From the NCBI GenBank assembly GCA_022826385.1, contig JAJDUZ010000035.1, positions 1-48,826 of the forward strand: 48,826 nucleotides of DNA, given 5' to 3'. The notes under the pieces were generated by a model. That model was given only the letters and a program-made list of their open reading frames with translations, ran no database searches and was not told the origin of the DNA. Below are positions 30,301-39,780 of the stretch, in pieces (within the stretch, counting starts at the first letter, position 1; each line of letters begins with the position of its first letter). A program made the position numbers and the translations under genes. Origin of the DNA: Silicimonas sp. Its GTDB lineage: Bacteria > Pseudomonadota > Alphaproteobacteria > Rhodobacterales > Rhodobacteraceae.

Positions 30301-32730
30301 TCATTCCGAAACTGTCTTGAGGCGCGCAATCTCTGAACGGGCTTCCGCGATTTGCGGGCGAGGATCGTCTGCCTCGGCCAGTGCCATCACGTTTTCGAAC
30401 TGGGCGAGGGCGTCTGCATTGCGCTCCAACGCAAGATAGGCCTTTGCCAGATGAAACTGCACAATCGGATCGCCTGCCAGCGCCTGCGCGGCCGGCTCGA
30501 GATAGTCCACGGCTTCTTCGAACTGGCCCTGCCGGTACAGCAACCAACCATAGGTGTCCTGGAACGGCGGAAACTCGGTTCCGCGCAGACGTTTCCCAAC
30601 GGCAATCGCGCGATCCAGGTCGGCTTGCTCGGTGCGATAGGTCACAAGAAGGCTTGCCAGGTTGTTGGCGGCGACCTGGTTGCCCGAGTTCAGCGCGTAA
30701 AGCTGCTCGTAAACGCCGATCGCCCCATCAATGTTGTTGGCTTTTTCAAGGAACGAGGCTTTGGCCCAAAGCAGATCCGGGTGATCTGGTTGCCGCTCGA
30801 GGCTGGCATCGACAAGCGCTTCGGCGTCGCCGGGCCGTCCCAGAGCATTCAGGGTCCGCAGAAGCTGAACGGTCGCCATGGCATCGTTCGGTTCGATCTC
30901 AAGCGCGGCACGGAAGGTCGTTTCGGCGTCTCCGAAAGCGGCCAGCGCAACTTGGGTGTTTCCAAGAACCATCAGCGCCGGAACCTCACCGGGATTTTCG
31001 TCTACGATTTCCTGGGCAAGCGCCAGCGCGTCGTCAGCGCGGTTTTCCTGCAATCGCGCCTGGATCAGAGCCACCTTGGCGGCTGTCGTATCACTGCCGT
31101 TTTGCACCAGTTGCTCGAGGAAACCGATGCCCTGTGCACGCCCTTCGCGGCTCGAAATAAGCTGCAGTTGCAGCTCGTCCGCGAGTATCCCGGCCTGAGC
31201 GTTCTCTTGTCTGCGGATCGTCCGGACAACCTGGTCCGCGCGGCTCCAGTCCGCCGTCGCAAGATAGACCTGACCCAAAGTGCTGAGAAGTTCGAGTTGG
31301 CCGGGGGCGCGGCGCAGCGCGTTGATCAAAGTCTCTTCGGCCGAGCCAAAGCGTTCTTCGTCCAGCTGAATACGCGCAAACCGCAAGCTTTCAGCCGGTG
31401 CGAACCCCGACGCCTCGACGGCAAGGGCCAGCAAGTCCTGCGCAAGTTGCGTGTCGCCGTTGCGGTCATGCGCGCGCGCCATGATCGTCATCGCTTCAGC
31501 GTCATCCGGTTCGCGGTCCAGAGCCAGTCGCAACGTCGCGATGGCGGCGTCGGTTTCGTCGGCATCGATCTGCCACGAAGCGCGCATCTTCAGCGCCTCG
31601 ACATGCGACGGGTCATGCTCGAGAACGGCCTCGACCAATTGGCGGGCTCCGATTTCGTTGCTGCGTCCGATCAGCATTTTGGCCAGCGTCACTTTGAAGT
31701 CGTCGACCTGGGCGCTTGGCTCTTTGCCTTCGGTGATGGCTTCCATCAAGGCAATGGCCGCATCCTGTTCGCCGCGATCATACAGCAAACCTGCCTTAAG
31801 GGCGTTGATAAGCGACGGGTTTTCATAGGTTTCCAGCGCAACATCGATCTCGGTCAGCGCAGCATCGTCACCGCGCAACTGGCGGATCAAGGCGATCAAC
31901 GCCACATGAGCGGATACTTTGTCCTCGGCGGCCGCGATCTCGTCGCGCAGGAAGGCTTCGGCTTGGTCGCTGCGGCCTTCTGCAATCAAGAGGCGCAACA
32001 AGTTGCCCTTTGTATCTTCGTCATCGGGGAACCGAGCGATCATCTCGCGGAAGTGCTGCTCCAGACCGCCAAAGTCACCCTTTGTGACCAGCAGCTCGGC
32101 CATGATCTGATAGAAGACCGGATTGTCGGTGCCGTCATCAAGAATCGCGCGGGTGACCGCGATTGCGTCGTCGACCCGGCTGTCGGCAAGGTAGCCTTCG
32201 ATCATGATACGGGTAAGGATCTGGTCGTTTGGCTTGGCCTCGGCCAGTGCCTCGGCGCGGCCGGTCAGTTCTCGAATCAACGGATTGTCTTCGTCGAGAA
32301 CAGCCTGTCGGAACTCGAGGGCCAAGGTCGCGATATCAGCGCCTTCAAGCTCGGCATTCGCTTCGACCAGTGCGGCGCCATGTCGTTCGGCTTCGTCCCA
32401 GTTCTGGGCAAGGATCGCGATTTCGGTCAGGGCAAGCCGGGCTTCCATATCGTCCGGGAAGCGCTCGACCACGTGAAGAAAGTTCGAATAGGCTTCGGAA
32501 ACATTGCCGCGTTCGCGAGCCGCGCGTGCATAGCTCGCGCGGGCGCCCCGATGATTGCCGTCCAGCGCCAGCGCGTTGCGAAACTCGACGATTGCACGCG
32601 AAGCATCACCTGATTCCAGAAGTTCCAAACCGTTCTGAAAATGCTTCTCTGCTCGTTCTTCGGAACTGTCGCAAGCCGACAAGGCAAGCAGAATCGCTGC
32701 GACCATCGCAGCGCGTGAGGCGAAACCCAT
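30301..32730 (-). CDS. TPR-repeat lipoprotein (PrsT-like, exosortase/EPS locus)
   Basis: An 809-aa envelope lipoprotein. The signal peptide MGFASRAAMVAAILLALSAC ends in the lipobox LSAC with Cys20. The rest is about 20 helical-pair repeats of TPR type, for example GLELLESGDASRAIVEFRNA at the N-terminus and YGWLLYRQGQFEEAVDYLEP near the end. Proteins of this size and design (PrsT) accompany PEP-CTERM/exosortase polysaccharide loci. They probably scaffold polysaccharide or surface-protein assembly. It is next to the initiating sugar transferase on the same strand, and the ATPase/chain-length/kinase genes lie on the other side. Confidence 0.88.
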   Translation of the reverse strand: MGFASRAAMVAAILLALSACDSSEERAEKHFQNGLELLESGDASRAIVEFRNALALDGNHRGARASYARAARERGNVSEAYSNFLHVVERFPDDMEARLALTEIAILAQNWDEAERHGAALVEANAELEGADIATLALEFRQAVLDEDNPLIRELTGRAEALAEAKPNDQILTRIMIEGYLADSRVDDAIAVTRAILDDGTDNPVFYQIMAELLVTKGDFGGLEQHFREMIARFPDDEDTKGNLLRLLIAEGRSDQAEAFLRDEIAAAEDKVSAHVALIALIRQLRGDDAALTEIDVALETYENPSLINALKAGLLYDRGEQDAAIALMEAITEGKEPSAQVDDFKVTLAKMLIGRSNEIGARQLVEAVLEHDPSHVEALKMRASWQIDADETDAAIATLRLALDREPDDAEAMTIMARAHDRNGDTQLAQDLLALAVEASGFAPAESLRFARIQLDEERFGSAEETLINALRRAPGQLELLSTLGQVYLATADWSRADQVVRTIRRQENAQAGILADELQLQLISSREGRAQGIGFLEQLVQNGSDTTAAKVALIQARLQENRADDALALAQEIVDENPGEVPALMVLGNTQVALAAFGDAETTFRAALEIEPNDAMATVQLLRTLNALGRPGDAEALVDASLERQPDHPDLLWAKASFLEKANNIDGAIGVYEQLYALNSGNQVAANNLASLLVTYRTEQADLDRAIAVGKRLRGTEFPPFQDTYGWLLYRQGQFEEAVDYLEPAAQALAGDPIVQFHLAKAYLALERNADALAQFENVMALAEADDPRPQIAEARSEIARLKTVSE

Positions 32731-32823
32731 TACAAAGTACTCCCGGACAGAAATAACGCGGAAGTTAAAGTAACAACTCCCGCGTCGCGCGACCAGACTT
32801 TCGCAAGTTTGTGAACTAAGTTC

Positions 32824-33498
32824 TCAGATGCCGGTGCAGCGGAACACCACACCCACCGTCTTGGCGAGAATGCTGACATCCGTCGCAAAGGTCAGGTCGG
32901 CTTCGTAGCTGTCATCATAGATCGCCCGGTCCGCAAAGGTCGACTTGTGACGCTCGGACACCTGCCAGCTGCCGGTCAGACCAGGACGCAGCCGGTAATA
33001 CGCATGACCAGGATACAGAGCCTGCTGGCACGGCATCATCGGCCGCGGGCCCACAAGCGACATTTCACCAAGCAACACATTGATAAGCTGCGGCAATTCG
33101 TCAGCAGATGTGCGCCGCAGAATGCGACCTACACGCGTGATGCGATGATCATTCGTCAGTTTCTGATTGGTTTCCCACTCGGCCCGCGCCTCGGGGTTCT
33201 CTGCAAGATAACGTTCAAGGATGGCTTCCGCATTCGGCACCATCGTCCGGAACTTCCACATCGAGAACCGTTTGCCGCTCAGGCCAACACGCTCCTGCCG
33301 GAAGAACGGAGAATGACCGTCCATAGCGATCAACGCACCGATGATGGCGAAGAAAGGCACCAGGAAGGGCAGAGCAGCCACTACGACAACGAAGTCCAGT
33401 ACCCGTTTCAGGCCCGAAGCATAAGAGCCCTTTGATTTCAAATGGTTGGAGATCGCCTGAGACTCGGCGGCGACCAACTTGGAAGAATGCACCGTCAC
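32824..33498 (-). CDS. Initiating sugar transferase (polyprenyl-phosphate hexose-1-P transferase)
   Basis: A 224-aa enzyme of the bacterial sugar transferase (ExoY/WbaP C-terminal) family, starting an EPS repeat unit on undecaprenyl phosphate. It has an N-terminal hydrophobic segment (LDFVVVVAALPFLVPFFAII), then the signature GHSPFFRQERVGLSGKRFSM, WKFRTMV, RRTSADELPQLINVLLGEMS and LVGPRPMM, ending RLRPGLTGSWQVSER. The start is a GTG with a weak ribosome-binding site. A small CCGGC/GCCGG hairpin lies just upstream (33509-33522). It is divergent from the ATPase operon. Confidence 0.93.
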   Translation of the reverse strand: MTVHSSKLVAAESQAISNHLKSKGSYASGLKRVLDFVVVVAALPFLVPFFAIIGALIAMDGHSPFFRQERVGLSGKRFSMWKFRTMVPNAEAILERYLAENPEARAEWETNQKLTNDHRITRVGRILRRTSADELPQLINVLLGEMSLVGPRPMMPCQQALYPGHAYYRLRPGLTGSWQVSERHKSTFADRAIYDDSYEADLTFATDVSILAKTVGVVFRCTGI

Positions 33499-33979
33499 TA
33501 CTTTAATACCGGCCTTAGCCGGCCCCCTAACTCACACTTACATAATCACGCCACATTTGAACGGCAGCAGCCACAACAAACGCATATTTGGTTTACCATT
33601 CCGCACCGCAGAAAGCAAAGACATTCCTTACGCAACAGTATCTACAAATGTGAATTGATCGTTAATCGGTAGGGTTAAGGTTAACGCTAACACTATAGAT
33701 TGAGGGGTTCTGCCTGAAATTGCTGCCCAAATTTGGCCACGGTTTGCCGCAGCGCCGAAGCCGTGACGATTTCAACAGTTTGAAGCATTTCGTGAGAGTG
33801 TGCCGGGTTTTGAAACGGGGCGGCGGGGCGCGTCGGTGGTAATCCCGGCGAATCGCTAAATCAGCGGCAAACGATTGCAGAATTGTCTCAGACGCGACAT
33901 GATGTCGGCACACCGCTTTGACACTTGGACACCTAAGGCCGCACTGCATATATGTATGGCCTGCTAGCCCAGTGAGAAC
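33499..33979. other. Divergent promoter region of the EPS/exosortase locus
   Basis: A gene-free 481-base region between the divergent sugar transferase and ATPase genes, AT-rich in its left half. It holds a hairpin at 33509-33522 near the GTG of the transferase. A cluster of TTAA/GTTAA sequences lies at 33662-33690. A promoter candidate for the plus operon is TTGGAC (33925-33930), then 18 bases, then TATATG (33949-33954), 26 bases before the ATG. The length suggests regulatory binding sites or a small RNA; none can be named. Confidence 0.45.
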
Positions 33980-34834
33980 ATGACGAGTACCGACCTTTAT
34001 ATTGAGTTTTTCGGGTTCACCGAGCGCCCCTTCACGCTGCTCCCGGACCCGGATTTCATCTTCTGGTCCCGCGCACACCGCAGGGCCTATTCCGTGCTGG
34101 AATACGGCGTGATGACCAGATCACCCATTACCGTGGTCACAGGCGAGGTCGGGGTCGGCAAAACGACCCTTGTCCAAAAGCTGCTTCAGACCCTTGATGA
34201 CGATATCACGCTTGGCCTGGTGTCGAACGCTCAGGGCGGTCGGGGTGAATTGCTGCAATGGGCGCTGAACTCGCTTGGTGTCGAAACCGACCTGACGGCG
34301 GCCTATGTCACGCTGTTCCAGCAATTGCAGGATTTCGTGATCGAGGAATATGCCAGCGGTCGACGTGTGATCATTCTGATCGATGAAGCGCAGAACCTGT
34401 CGATCGAAGGGTTGGAAGAGCTGAGAATGCTCACCAACATCAATTCAAACAAGGACGAGTTGCTGCAGCTTATCCTCGTTGGTCAGCCGGAGCTGCGCCA
34501 GATGATCCTGCGCCCCGAGCTTCGCCAATTCGCGCAACGCGTCACGGCCACCTATCACATCGGTTCGCTCGATCGCGCCGCGGTGGCCGGTTACATGCAG
34601 CATCGATTGCAGCATGTCGGCGGCACGGGCTCGGAGTTTACGGCTGATGCCATTGATCTTATCCATGCGCACACGCACGGCATTCCACGTCTGGTGAACA
34701 AGCTCTGCGATGTCTCCATGGTTTACGCTGCAACTGAGGAGCGCCGCATCGTAGATGCCGCGATCATCGAAGAAGTGCTGGATGACGGTATTTTCCTTCC
34801 GATTGTACAATCAGCCGGGGAGGCTGCGGAATGA
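33980..34834 (+). CDS. AAA ATPase of EPS/exosortase locus (XrtA-associated type)
   Basis: A 284-aa ExeA/GspA-like ATPase. The N-terminus FFGFTERPFTLLPDPDFIFW is typical of the group. Walker A is GEVGVGKTT (about 55-63), Walker B is VIILIDEAQ (about 130-138), and sensor/arginine-finger-like ILVGQPELRQ and LRQFAQRV follow. Such ATPases are encoded in PEP-CTERM polysaccharide loci beside the chain-length protein and tyrosine kinase, exactly as here. The role is probably in assembly or export. It is the first gene of a three-gene operon and overlaps the next by four bases. Confidence 0.92.
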   Translation: MTSTDLYIEFFGFTERPFTLLPDPDFIFWSRAHRRAYSVLEYGVMTRSPITVVTGEVGVGKTTLVQKLLQTLDDDITLGLVSNAQGGRGELLQWALNSLGVETDLTAAYVTLFQQLQDFVIEEYASGRRVIILIDEAQNLSIEGLEELRMLTNINSNKDELLQLILVGQPELRQMILRPELRQFAQRVTATYHIGSLDRAAVAGYMQHRLQHVGGTGSEFTADAIDLIHAHTHGIPRLVNKLCDVSMVYAATEERRIVDAAIIEEVLDDGIFLPIVQSAGEAAE

Positions 34835-36345
34835 GTGGTGAGTTGAAGTTTTACTGGGAGCTGGTCAAGAAGCGGCTCCCGGTCATGGTTGTGATCTTCG
34901 TCCTGTGCGCCGGTGTTGGCGTCGGTCTCGCGATGACGATGCCGCCCAAGTATCAGGCCAGCGCGGCACTTGTCGTCGAGGGCGCAGCGCTTCCCGATAC
35001 GTTGTTCACCCCCACGGTTCAAAGCGAGTCGAGCAAAGAACTCCAGGCCATCCAACTCAGGCTCATGACGCGCGCCAACCTGATCGATATTGCCGCGAAA
35101 CATCGCGTTTTCAGGGGCGAAGCCGATATGTCGCCGGACGATGTGGTCAGCGCGATGCGCGATGCAACTGATTTTAGCTTGCGGAGTGGTCGGAATGCGG
35201 CAACGGTTCTGCGGATTTCGTTTGAAAGCGGCAATCCGAATGTTGCCGCCGAGGTGGTAAACGAGTTCGTGACGTATGTTCTGCGGGCCGATGCCGAGCG
35301 GCGCCGTGGCGACAGCGGTCAGACACTGGAATTCTTTCAGACACGCGTTGAAAACCTCGGCCGCCGGCTGTCCGAACAAAGTGCCGAAATCGTCGCGTAT
35401 AAAGAAGCCAACAATGATGCGTTGCCGGATAGTCTGCAATTCCGCTTGAACCGTCAGTCGCAGCTTCAGGAACGCATGAACCTGAATGCAAGGGAACGCA
35501 CTTCGCTGGTGGAACAGCGGAACCGCATCGTCGAGGCCGGATCAGCCGCTGGTATTGGCGCTATGCAGTTGACGCCGCAACAACAGGAAATCAACCGGCT
35601 CGAAACCGAGATCCGCTCAAAGCTGGCCTTCCATGCGCCTGACAGTCCGACCATCAAGTTCCTGCAGGAACGCATCCGCGTTTTGAAGGAAGATGAGCTT
35701 CCGGGAAGCTCCGACGGCGAAGAAAACGAAGCGACCTCAATGCTCAATGTGCAATTGGCCGCTATCGAATCCGAGATCCGGTCGATCGACAAGGATACGG
35801 CGACGATGGAGGCCGAGCTGGAAACACTCCGCACTGCCATCGAGCGCACGCCTCAAGTGGCCATTCGCCTCGACGAACTCGAACGCGAGTACGAAAATAC
35901 TCAGACCCAATACAACCAGGCCGTCCGTTCGCGGGCGACCGCCGAGCAAGGCGTCGATGTCGAAACGTCGGCCAAAGGCGAGCGTGTTGTCTTGGTCGAG
36001 CGAGCCTCGGTTCCCAGCGGACCGACGTCACCCAATCGCAAACTCATCGCGGGAGGGGGCGTTTTCGTAGGCTCGGGTCTGGCGGCAGTGTTCTTCGTTC
36101 TGACCGAGCTGATCAACAGCGCAATCCGGCGTCCGGTCGATCTGGTTCGTGGTCTTGGTGTGCAACCCCTTGCAACAATTCCCTATCTGGAAGAGCCGTC
36201 CGTGCGCCGCCGCCGCCGGATGCTGAAGATCCTCTTCATTGTCTTCGTCATGATCTCGATCCCGGTCGGGCTTTGGGCGATTCACACGTATTACATGCCG
36301 CTCGATCTGCTGCTCGAAAAGGTGCTCGAGCGTTTCGGACTTTAA
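34831..36345 (+). CDS. Polysaccharide chain-length determinant (Wzz/GumC-like)
   Basis: A 504-aa inner-membrane protein. TM1 is at about residues 16-36 (VMVVIFVLCAGVGVGLAMTM). A large periplasmic coiled-coil part (about 160-380) follows, rich in Glu/Arg with QLQERMNLNARERTSLVEQR. The Pro-rich motif SVPSGPTSPNRK precedes TM2 (about 406-428), and a further C-terminal hydrophobic segment lies at about 468-488. This is the polysaccharide copolymerase design that sets chain length. The kinase domain is a separate downstream gene. ATGA overlap with the ATPase shows co-translation. Confidence 0.92.
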   Translation: MSGELKFYWELVKKRLPVMVVIFVLCAGVGVGLAMTMPPKYQASAALVVEGAALPDTLFTPTVQSESSKELQAIQLRLMTRANLIDIAAKHRVFRGEADMSPDDVVSAMRDATDFSLRSGRNAATVLRISFESGNPNVAAEVVNEFVTYVLRADAERRRGDSGQTLEFFQTRVENLGRRLSEQSAEIVAYKEANNDALPDSLQFRLNRQSQLQERMNLNARERTSLVEQRNRIVEAGSAAGIGAMQLTPQQQEINRLETEIRSKLAFHAPDSPTIKFLQERIRVLKEDELPGSSDGEENEATSMLNVQLAAIESEIRSIDKDTATMEAELETLRTAIERTPQVAIRLDELEREYENTQTQYNQAVRSRATAEQGVDVETSAKGERVVLVERASVPSGPTSPNRKLIAGGGVFVGSGLAAVFFVLTELINSAIRRPVDLVRGLGVQPLATIPYLEEPSVRRRRRMLKILFIVFVMISIPVGLWAIHTYYMPLDLLLEKVLERFGL

Positions 36346-36365
36346 CGATGGACTTGGTCTGACTT

Positions 36366-37196
36366 ATGGAAAAGCTACAAGCCGCGCTGGCGCGGGCCCG
36401 CGAAAAGAGAGAAAACAACGGTCGTCCGGTGCGCCGCACGGACCCAACCAGTCGTGGCAACACGCGTCGGGCGACACGCGATCAGGAGATCGCCGAGCGT
36501 TGGGACGCGTTGCAGGTTTTCGAACCTGCGGCGGGTCTGTTGCAAGAGGCTCGGATCTACGCCAACGAGGCGTCGGTCGAAGCCCAGCACTTTGATATCC
36601 TTCGGACCAAGCTTCTGCTGGAAATGCGTCGCAATGACTGGACACGCATTGCAATCACATCGGCAACGCCCGGTTGCGGCAAGTCTACGCTGGCCTGCAA
36701 TCTGATTGCTGGCCTCGGTCGGCAGCCCGAACTGCGGGGCATGCTGTTCGACATGGATTTTCGCCGCCCGACGATTTCGAAACTGTTTGGTGTCTCGCCG
36801 ACCCATAGCCTGGAAGCGGTTCTGAGCGAGGAGGCAAGCTTTGCCGAGCACGCGCTTCGTTTGCATGAGAACACCTGCATCTCGATGACATCAAGCGTGG
36901 TCAAGGACCCGGCCAAACTTGTGTTGAGATCGCGCACGATGGAGATCATTGATGCTCTGCAGGATGACTACGCTCCGCATCTGATGCTGTTCGACACACC
37001 GCCGGTCATGGTGAGCGACGAAACGCGCGGCTTCCTTAAGAATGTCGACGCCGTACTTATTGTGGCCGCTGCCGGCCAATCATCGGTGTCTCAGATCGAT
37101 GAAGTCGAGCGCGAAGTGGCCCAGTACACCAGTGTGGCGGGCATCGTGCTGAACAAGTGCCGTTTCATGGAAGAAAGCTACGGCTACAGCTACTGA
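36366..37196 (+). CDS. BY-type tyrosine autokinase (CpsD/CapB family)
   Basis: A 276-aa cytosolic kinase. Walker A is SATPGCGKST (about 99-108), Walker A' is MLFDMDFRRP (about 127-135) and Walker B is LMLFDTPP (about 206-213). The C-terminus ends YGYSY, a tyrosine cluster that is the usual autophosphorylation site, though short. In this family the kinase works with the Wzz-type activator encoded just upstream (20-base gap) to control polymer length and export. The first 60 residues are basic and variable. Confidence 0.92.
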   Translation: MEKLQAALARAREKRENNGRPVRRTDPTSRGNTRRATRDQEIAERWDALQVFEPAAGLLQEARIYANEASVEAQHFDILRTKLLLEMRRNDWTRIAITSATPGCGKSTLACNLIAGLGRQPELRGMLFDMDFRRPTISKLFGVSPTHSLEAVLSEEASFAEHALRLHENTCISMTSSVVKDPAKLVLRSRTMEIIDALQDDYAPHLMLFDTPPVMVSDETRGFLKNVDAVLIVAAAGQSSVSQIDEVEREVAQYTSVAGIVLNKCRFMEESYGYSY

Positions 37197-37426
37197 GCGT
37201 GTCATGCGTACGGTCAGTTTACCGCATCTCTATCGTTGATTGAGAGAAAAGCGCCGTTCGAACACAGGTCGTTTCAACCACGACCAACCTTCCACGCGGG
37301 GGCCATCACACCTCGCGTTGGCCAAGTACGCGTTGCGATCCGCGTCTGAAAGATGCAGATGGCAGCAGCCACACGGAAGGGCGCAGCGGCGCCGCTGACT
37401 TTAAGATCAATGCGGTCGATCAGACC

Positions 37427-38752
37427 TCAGAGGTCAACCGGGAAAGGTTTCCGACCCACCGAGACATAAGCTTCGAACCCGGCCGCGGCAGCGCGTTCGG
37501 CGTCATAGATATTGCGCAGGTCCGCCATACGCGACGTCGCCATGCCTGCCGCGATCCGGTCCAGATCCAGTGCGCGGAACTCGTTCCATTCCGTCAGGAT
37601 CACCACAAGATCGGCACCCGCTGTCGCGGCATAGACATCCGTTTCCCAATGGACATGCGGCAACAACGCCTCGCCTTCGCGGCGCCCTTCCGGATCGACA
37701 GCGCAGACCTCGGCGCCGCCACCCACAAGGGCCGGCACGATCGTCAGGGACGGCGCATCGCGCATGTCGTCGGTATTCGGTTTGAACGTGACGCCCAGAA
37801 CGGCCACTTTCTTGCCATTGAACGAGCCTTCGCAGAGATCGCGCAACTTCTCGATCATCCGGCGTTTGACCTTCTCGTTCACTTCGATCACGGCCTCGGT
37901 GATCGTCATGGGCGAGGCATAGTCTTGCCCGATCCGGGCCAGCGCGCTGGTGTCCTTCGGAAAACAGGACCCGCCATAGCCAGGCCCGGCATGCAGGAAC
38001 TTGTTGCCGATCCGGCCGTCCAGCCCCATGCCTTTCGACACCTGCTTCACATCTGCGCCGGTCTTTTCGCAGAGCGCCGCGATCTCGTTGATGAAGGTGA
38101 TCTTGGTCGCCAGAAACGCATTCGCCGCATACTTGATCATCTCGGCGCTCTCGAGGTCTGTCGTGACAATCGGGAAGTCGCGCAGGAAGAGCGGGCGATA
38201 GATCTCGGCCATCACCTCGGCCGCGCGGTCGCTTTCGACACCGACGACAACGCGGTCTGGGCGCATGAAGTCGTCAATCGCGGCGCCTTCACGCAGGAAC
38301 TCGGGGTTCGAGGCCACGTCGAAATCCAGATCCGGGTTCGTCTCGCGCACCCATTCCGCGACCTTGCGGTTCGTGCCAACGGGCACGGTCGACTTCGTGA
38401 CAATTGTGATCGGCCCGGTTGCGGTTGTGGCAATCTCGCGCGCGGCCGCTTCGACGTATTTCAGATCGGCATGGCCATCACCGCGCCGTGTCGGCGTGCC
38501 GACGGCAATGAACACCGCGCCCGCGCCATCCAGCGCGTCCGCCAGATCAAGGGTGAAGGAAAGCCGCCCGGCCTCGACATTCTTGGCCAGCAGCACGTCC
38601 AGACCCGGTTCGAAGATGGGGATCTCGCCGTTTTCAAGTTTCTCGATCTTGCCCGCGTCCTTGTCGACGCAAATGACATCATGCCCGAAATCCGAGAAAC
38701 AGACACCCGAGACAAGCCCGACATAACCGGTTCCAATCATCGCGATGCGCAT
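37427..38752 (-). CDS. ugd: UDP-glucose 6-dehydrogenase
   Basis: A 441-aa UDP-glucose/GDP-mannose dehydrogenase oxidising UDP-glucose to UDP-glucuronate with two NAD. The N-terminal Rossmann motif is MIGTGYVGLVSGVCFSDFGH. STVPVGT and SNPEFLREG follow, then the active-site Cys in GPGYGGSCFPKDT and the C-terminal LGVTFKPNTDDMRDAPS. The ATG at 38752 is the family start. It is the last gene of the six-gene operon, 26 bases after the UDP-glucuronate epimerase whose substrate it makes. Confidence 0.95.
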   Translation of the reverse strand: MRIAMIGTGYVGLVSGVCFSDFGHDVICVDKDAGKIEKLENGEIPIFEPGLDVLLAKNVEAGRLSFTLDLADALDGAGAVFIAVGTPTRRGDGHADLKYVEAAAREIATTATGPITIVTKSTVPVGTNRKVAEWVRETNPDLDFDVASNPEFLREGAAIDDFMRPDRVVVGVESDRAAEVMAEIYRPLFLRDFPIVTTDLESAEMIKYAANAFLATKITFINEIAALCEKTGADVKQVSKGMGLDGRIGNKFLHAGPGYGGSCFPKDTSALARIGQDYASPMTITEAVIEVNEKVKRRMIEKLRDLCEGSFNGKKVAVLGVTFKPNTDDMRDAPSLTIVPALVGGGAEVCAVDPEGRREGEALLPHVHWETDVYAATAGADLVVILTEWNEFRALDLDRIAAGMATSRMADLRNIYDAERAAAAGFEAYVSVGRKPFPVDL

Positions 38753-38778
38753 GAAATTAATCCTTACTCTTGAGACTG

Positions 38779-39780
38779 TTACACGTCGTAATAGGTGCGG
38801 TACCAAGTGACGAATTCAGGAATGCCGTCGCTGAGTTCCGTCGTGGCTTTATACCCGGTCAAAGCTTCCAGCAAGCGCGTATCCGACCACGTGGCGGGGA
38901 CGTCACCGGCTTGCATCTCCATCATGTTTTTCTTGGCTTCCAGCCCAAGCGAATGTTCGATCTCGGCAATGAAATCGCCCAAAGCGTCGGGTTTCGCCTT
39001 GCCAATGTTGACAATTCTAAAGGGCGCAACCGGGCTGAGACTGTCGAAATCGCCCGCAGCTGTGGCCGTGGGCCGCGCATCGGCCAGTTTACGGACCGCT
39101 TCGACCAGATCGTCGATATAGGTGAAGTCGCGCCGCATCTGACCGTGGTTGTAAACGTCGATAGGGTCACCATTCAGCATCGCCTTCACGAACTTGAAAA
39201 GCGCCATGTCAGGCCGACCCCACGGGCCATACACGGTGAAGAAGCGGAACATCGTGACCGGCAGATCATAGAGATGCGCATAGGAATGCGCCATCGCCTC
39301 GGTCGCCTTCTTCGTGGCCGCATAGAACGACATCTGCGCGTCGGCCTTGTCGGTCTCGGCATAGGGCATCTTCTCGTTCGCGCCATAGGCGGACGAGGTT
39401 GAGGCCAGCAGCAGATGCGCGCCGGGATGGGCGCGGGCCGCTTCAAGCAGTTCGAACGTGCCTTGGATATTCGCCTCAAGGTAAGTGCGCGGCGCTTCGA
39501 TGCTGTAACGGACCCCCGCCTGCGCGGCGAGGTGCACCACATGGGCCGGCTTGTGCTCTGCAAAGAGGTCCATCAAAAGGCCCGGCGTTTCCACCTTGCC
39601 TTCAACCTCTTTATAGCCCGGATAGGCGGCCAGCATGGCCGCGCGGTCGCGCTTCAACTGCGGGTCGTAATAGTCGCTGAAACTGTCCAGCCCGATCACC
39701 TGCCAGCCGTCATCCAGCCAACGCCGGGCGCAGTGATAGCCGATGAACCCGGCAGACCCTGTGATCAGCGCGGTGTTCAC
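38779..39780 (-). CDS. lspL: UDP-glucuronate 4-epimerase
   Basis: A 333-aa extended SDR. The cofactor motif is ITGSAGFIGYHCARRWLDDG. LDSFSDYYDPQLKRDR is diagnostic of UDP-glucuronate 4-epimerases. AAQAGVRYSIEAPRTYLEAN follows, then catalytic STSSAYG and YAATKKA, then FRFFTVYGPWGRPDMALFKF. It would interconvert UDP-glucuronate and UDP-galacturonate for surface polysaccharide. Its ATG overlaps the rfbA stop by four bases, and ugd, which makes its substrate, follows directly. Confidence 0.93.
   Translation of the reverse strand: MNTALITGSAGFIGYHCARRWLDDGWQVIGLDSFSDYYDPQLKRDRAAMLAAYPGYKEVEGKVETPGLLMDLFAEHKPAHVVHLAAQAGVRYSIEAPRTYLEANIQGTFELLEAARAHPGAHLLLASTSSAYGANEKMPYAETDKADAQMSFYAATKKATEAMAHSYAHLYDLPVTMFRFFTVYGPWGRPDMALFKFVKAMLNGDPIDVYNHGQMRRDFTYIDDLVEAVRKLADARPTATAAGDFDSLSPVAPFRIVNIGKAKPDALGDFIAEIEHSLGLEAKKNMMEMQAGDVPATWSDTRLLEALTGYKATTELSDGIPEFVTWYRTYYDV

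Noticed and set aside
30352..32613. A very long open frame (753 codons) on the plus strand
   Set aside because: It is exactly antisense to the TPR lipoprotein gene, has no domain or good start, and its composition follows from GC-rich third codon positions on the other strand.
37649..38773. A 374-codon open frame on the plus strand
   Set aside because: It is antisense to ugd and shows no recognisable protein features.
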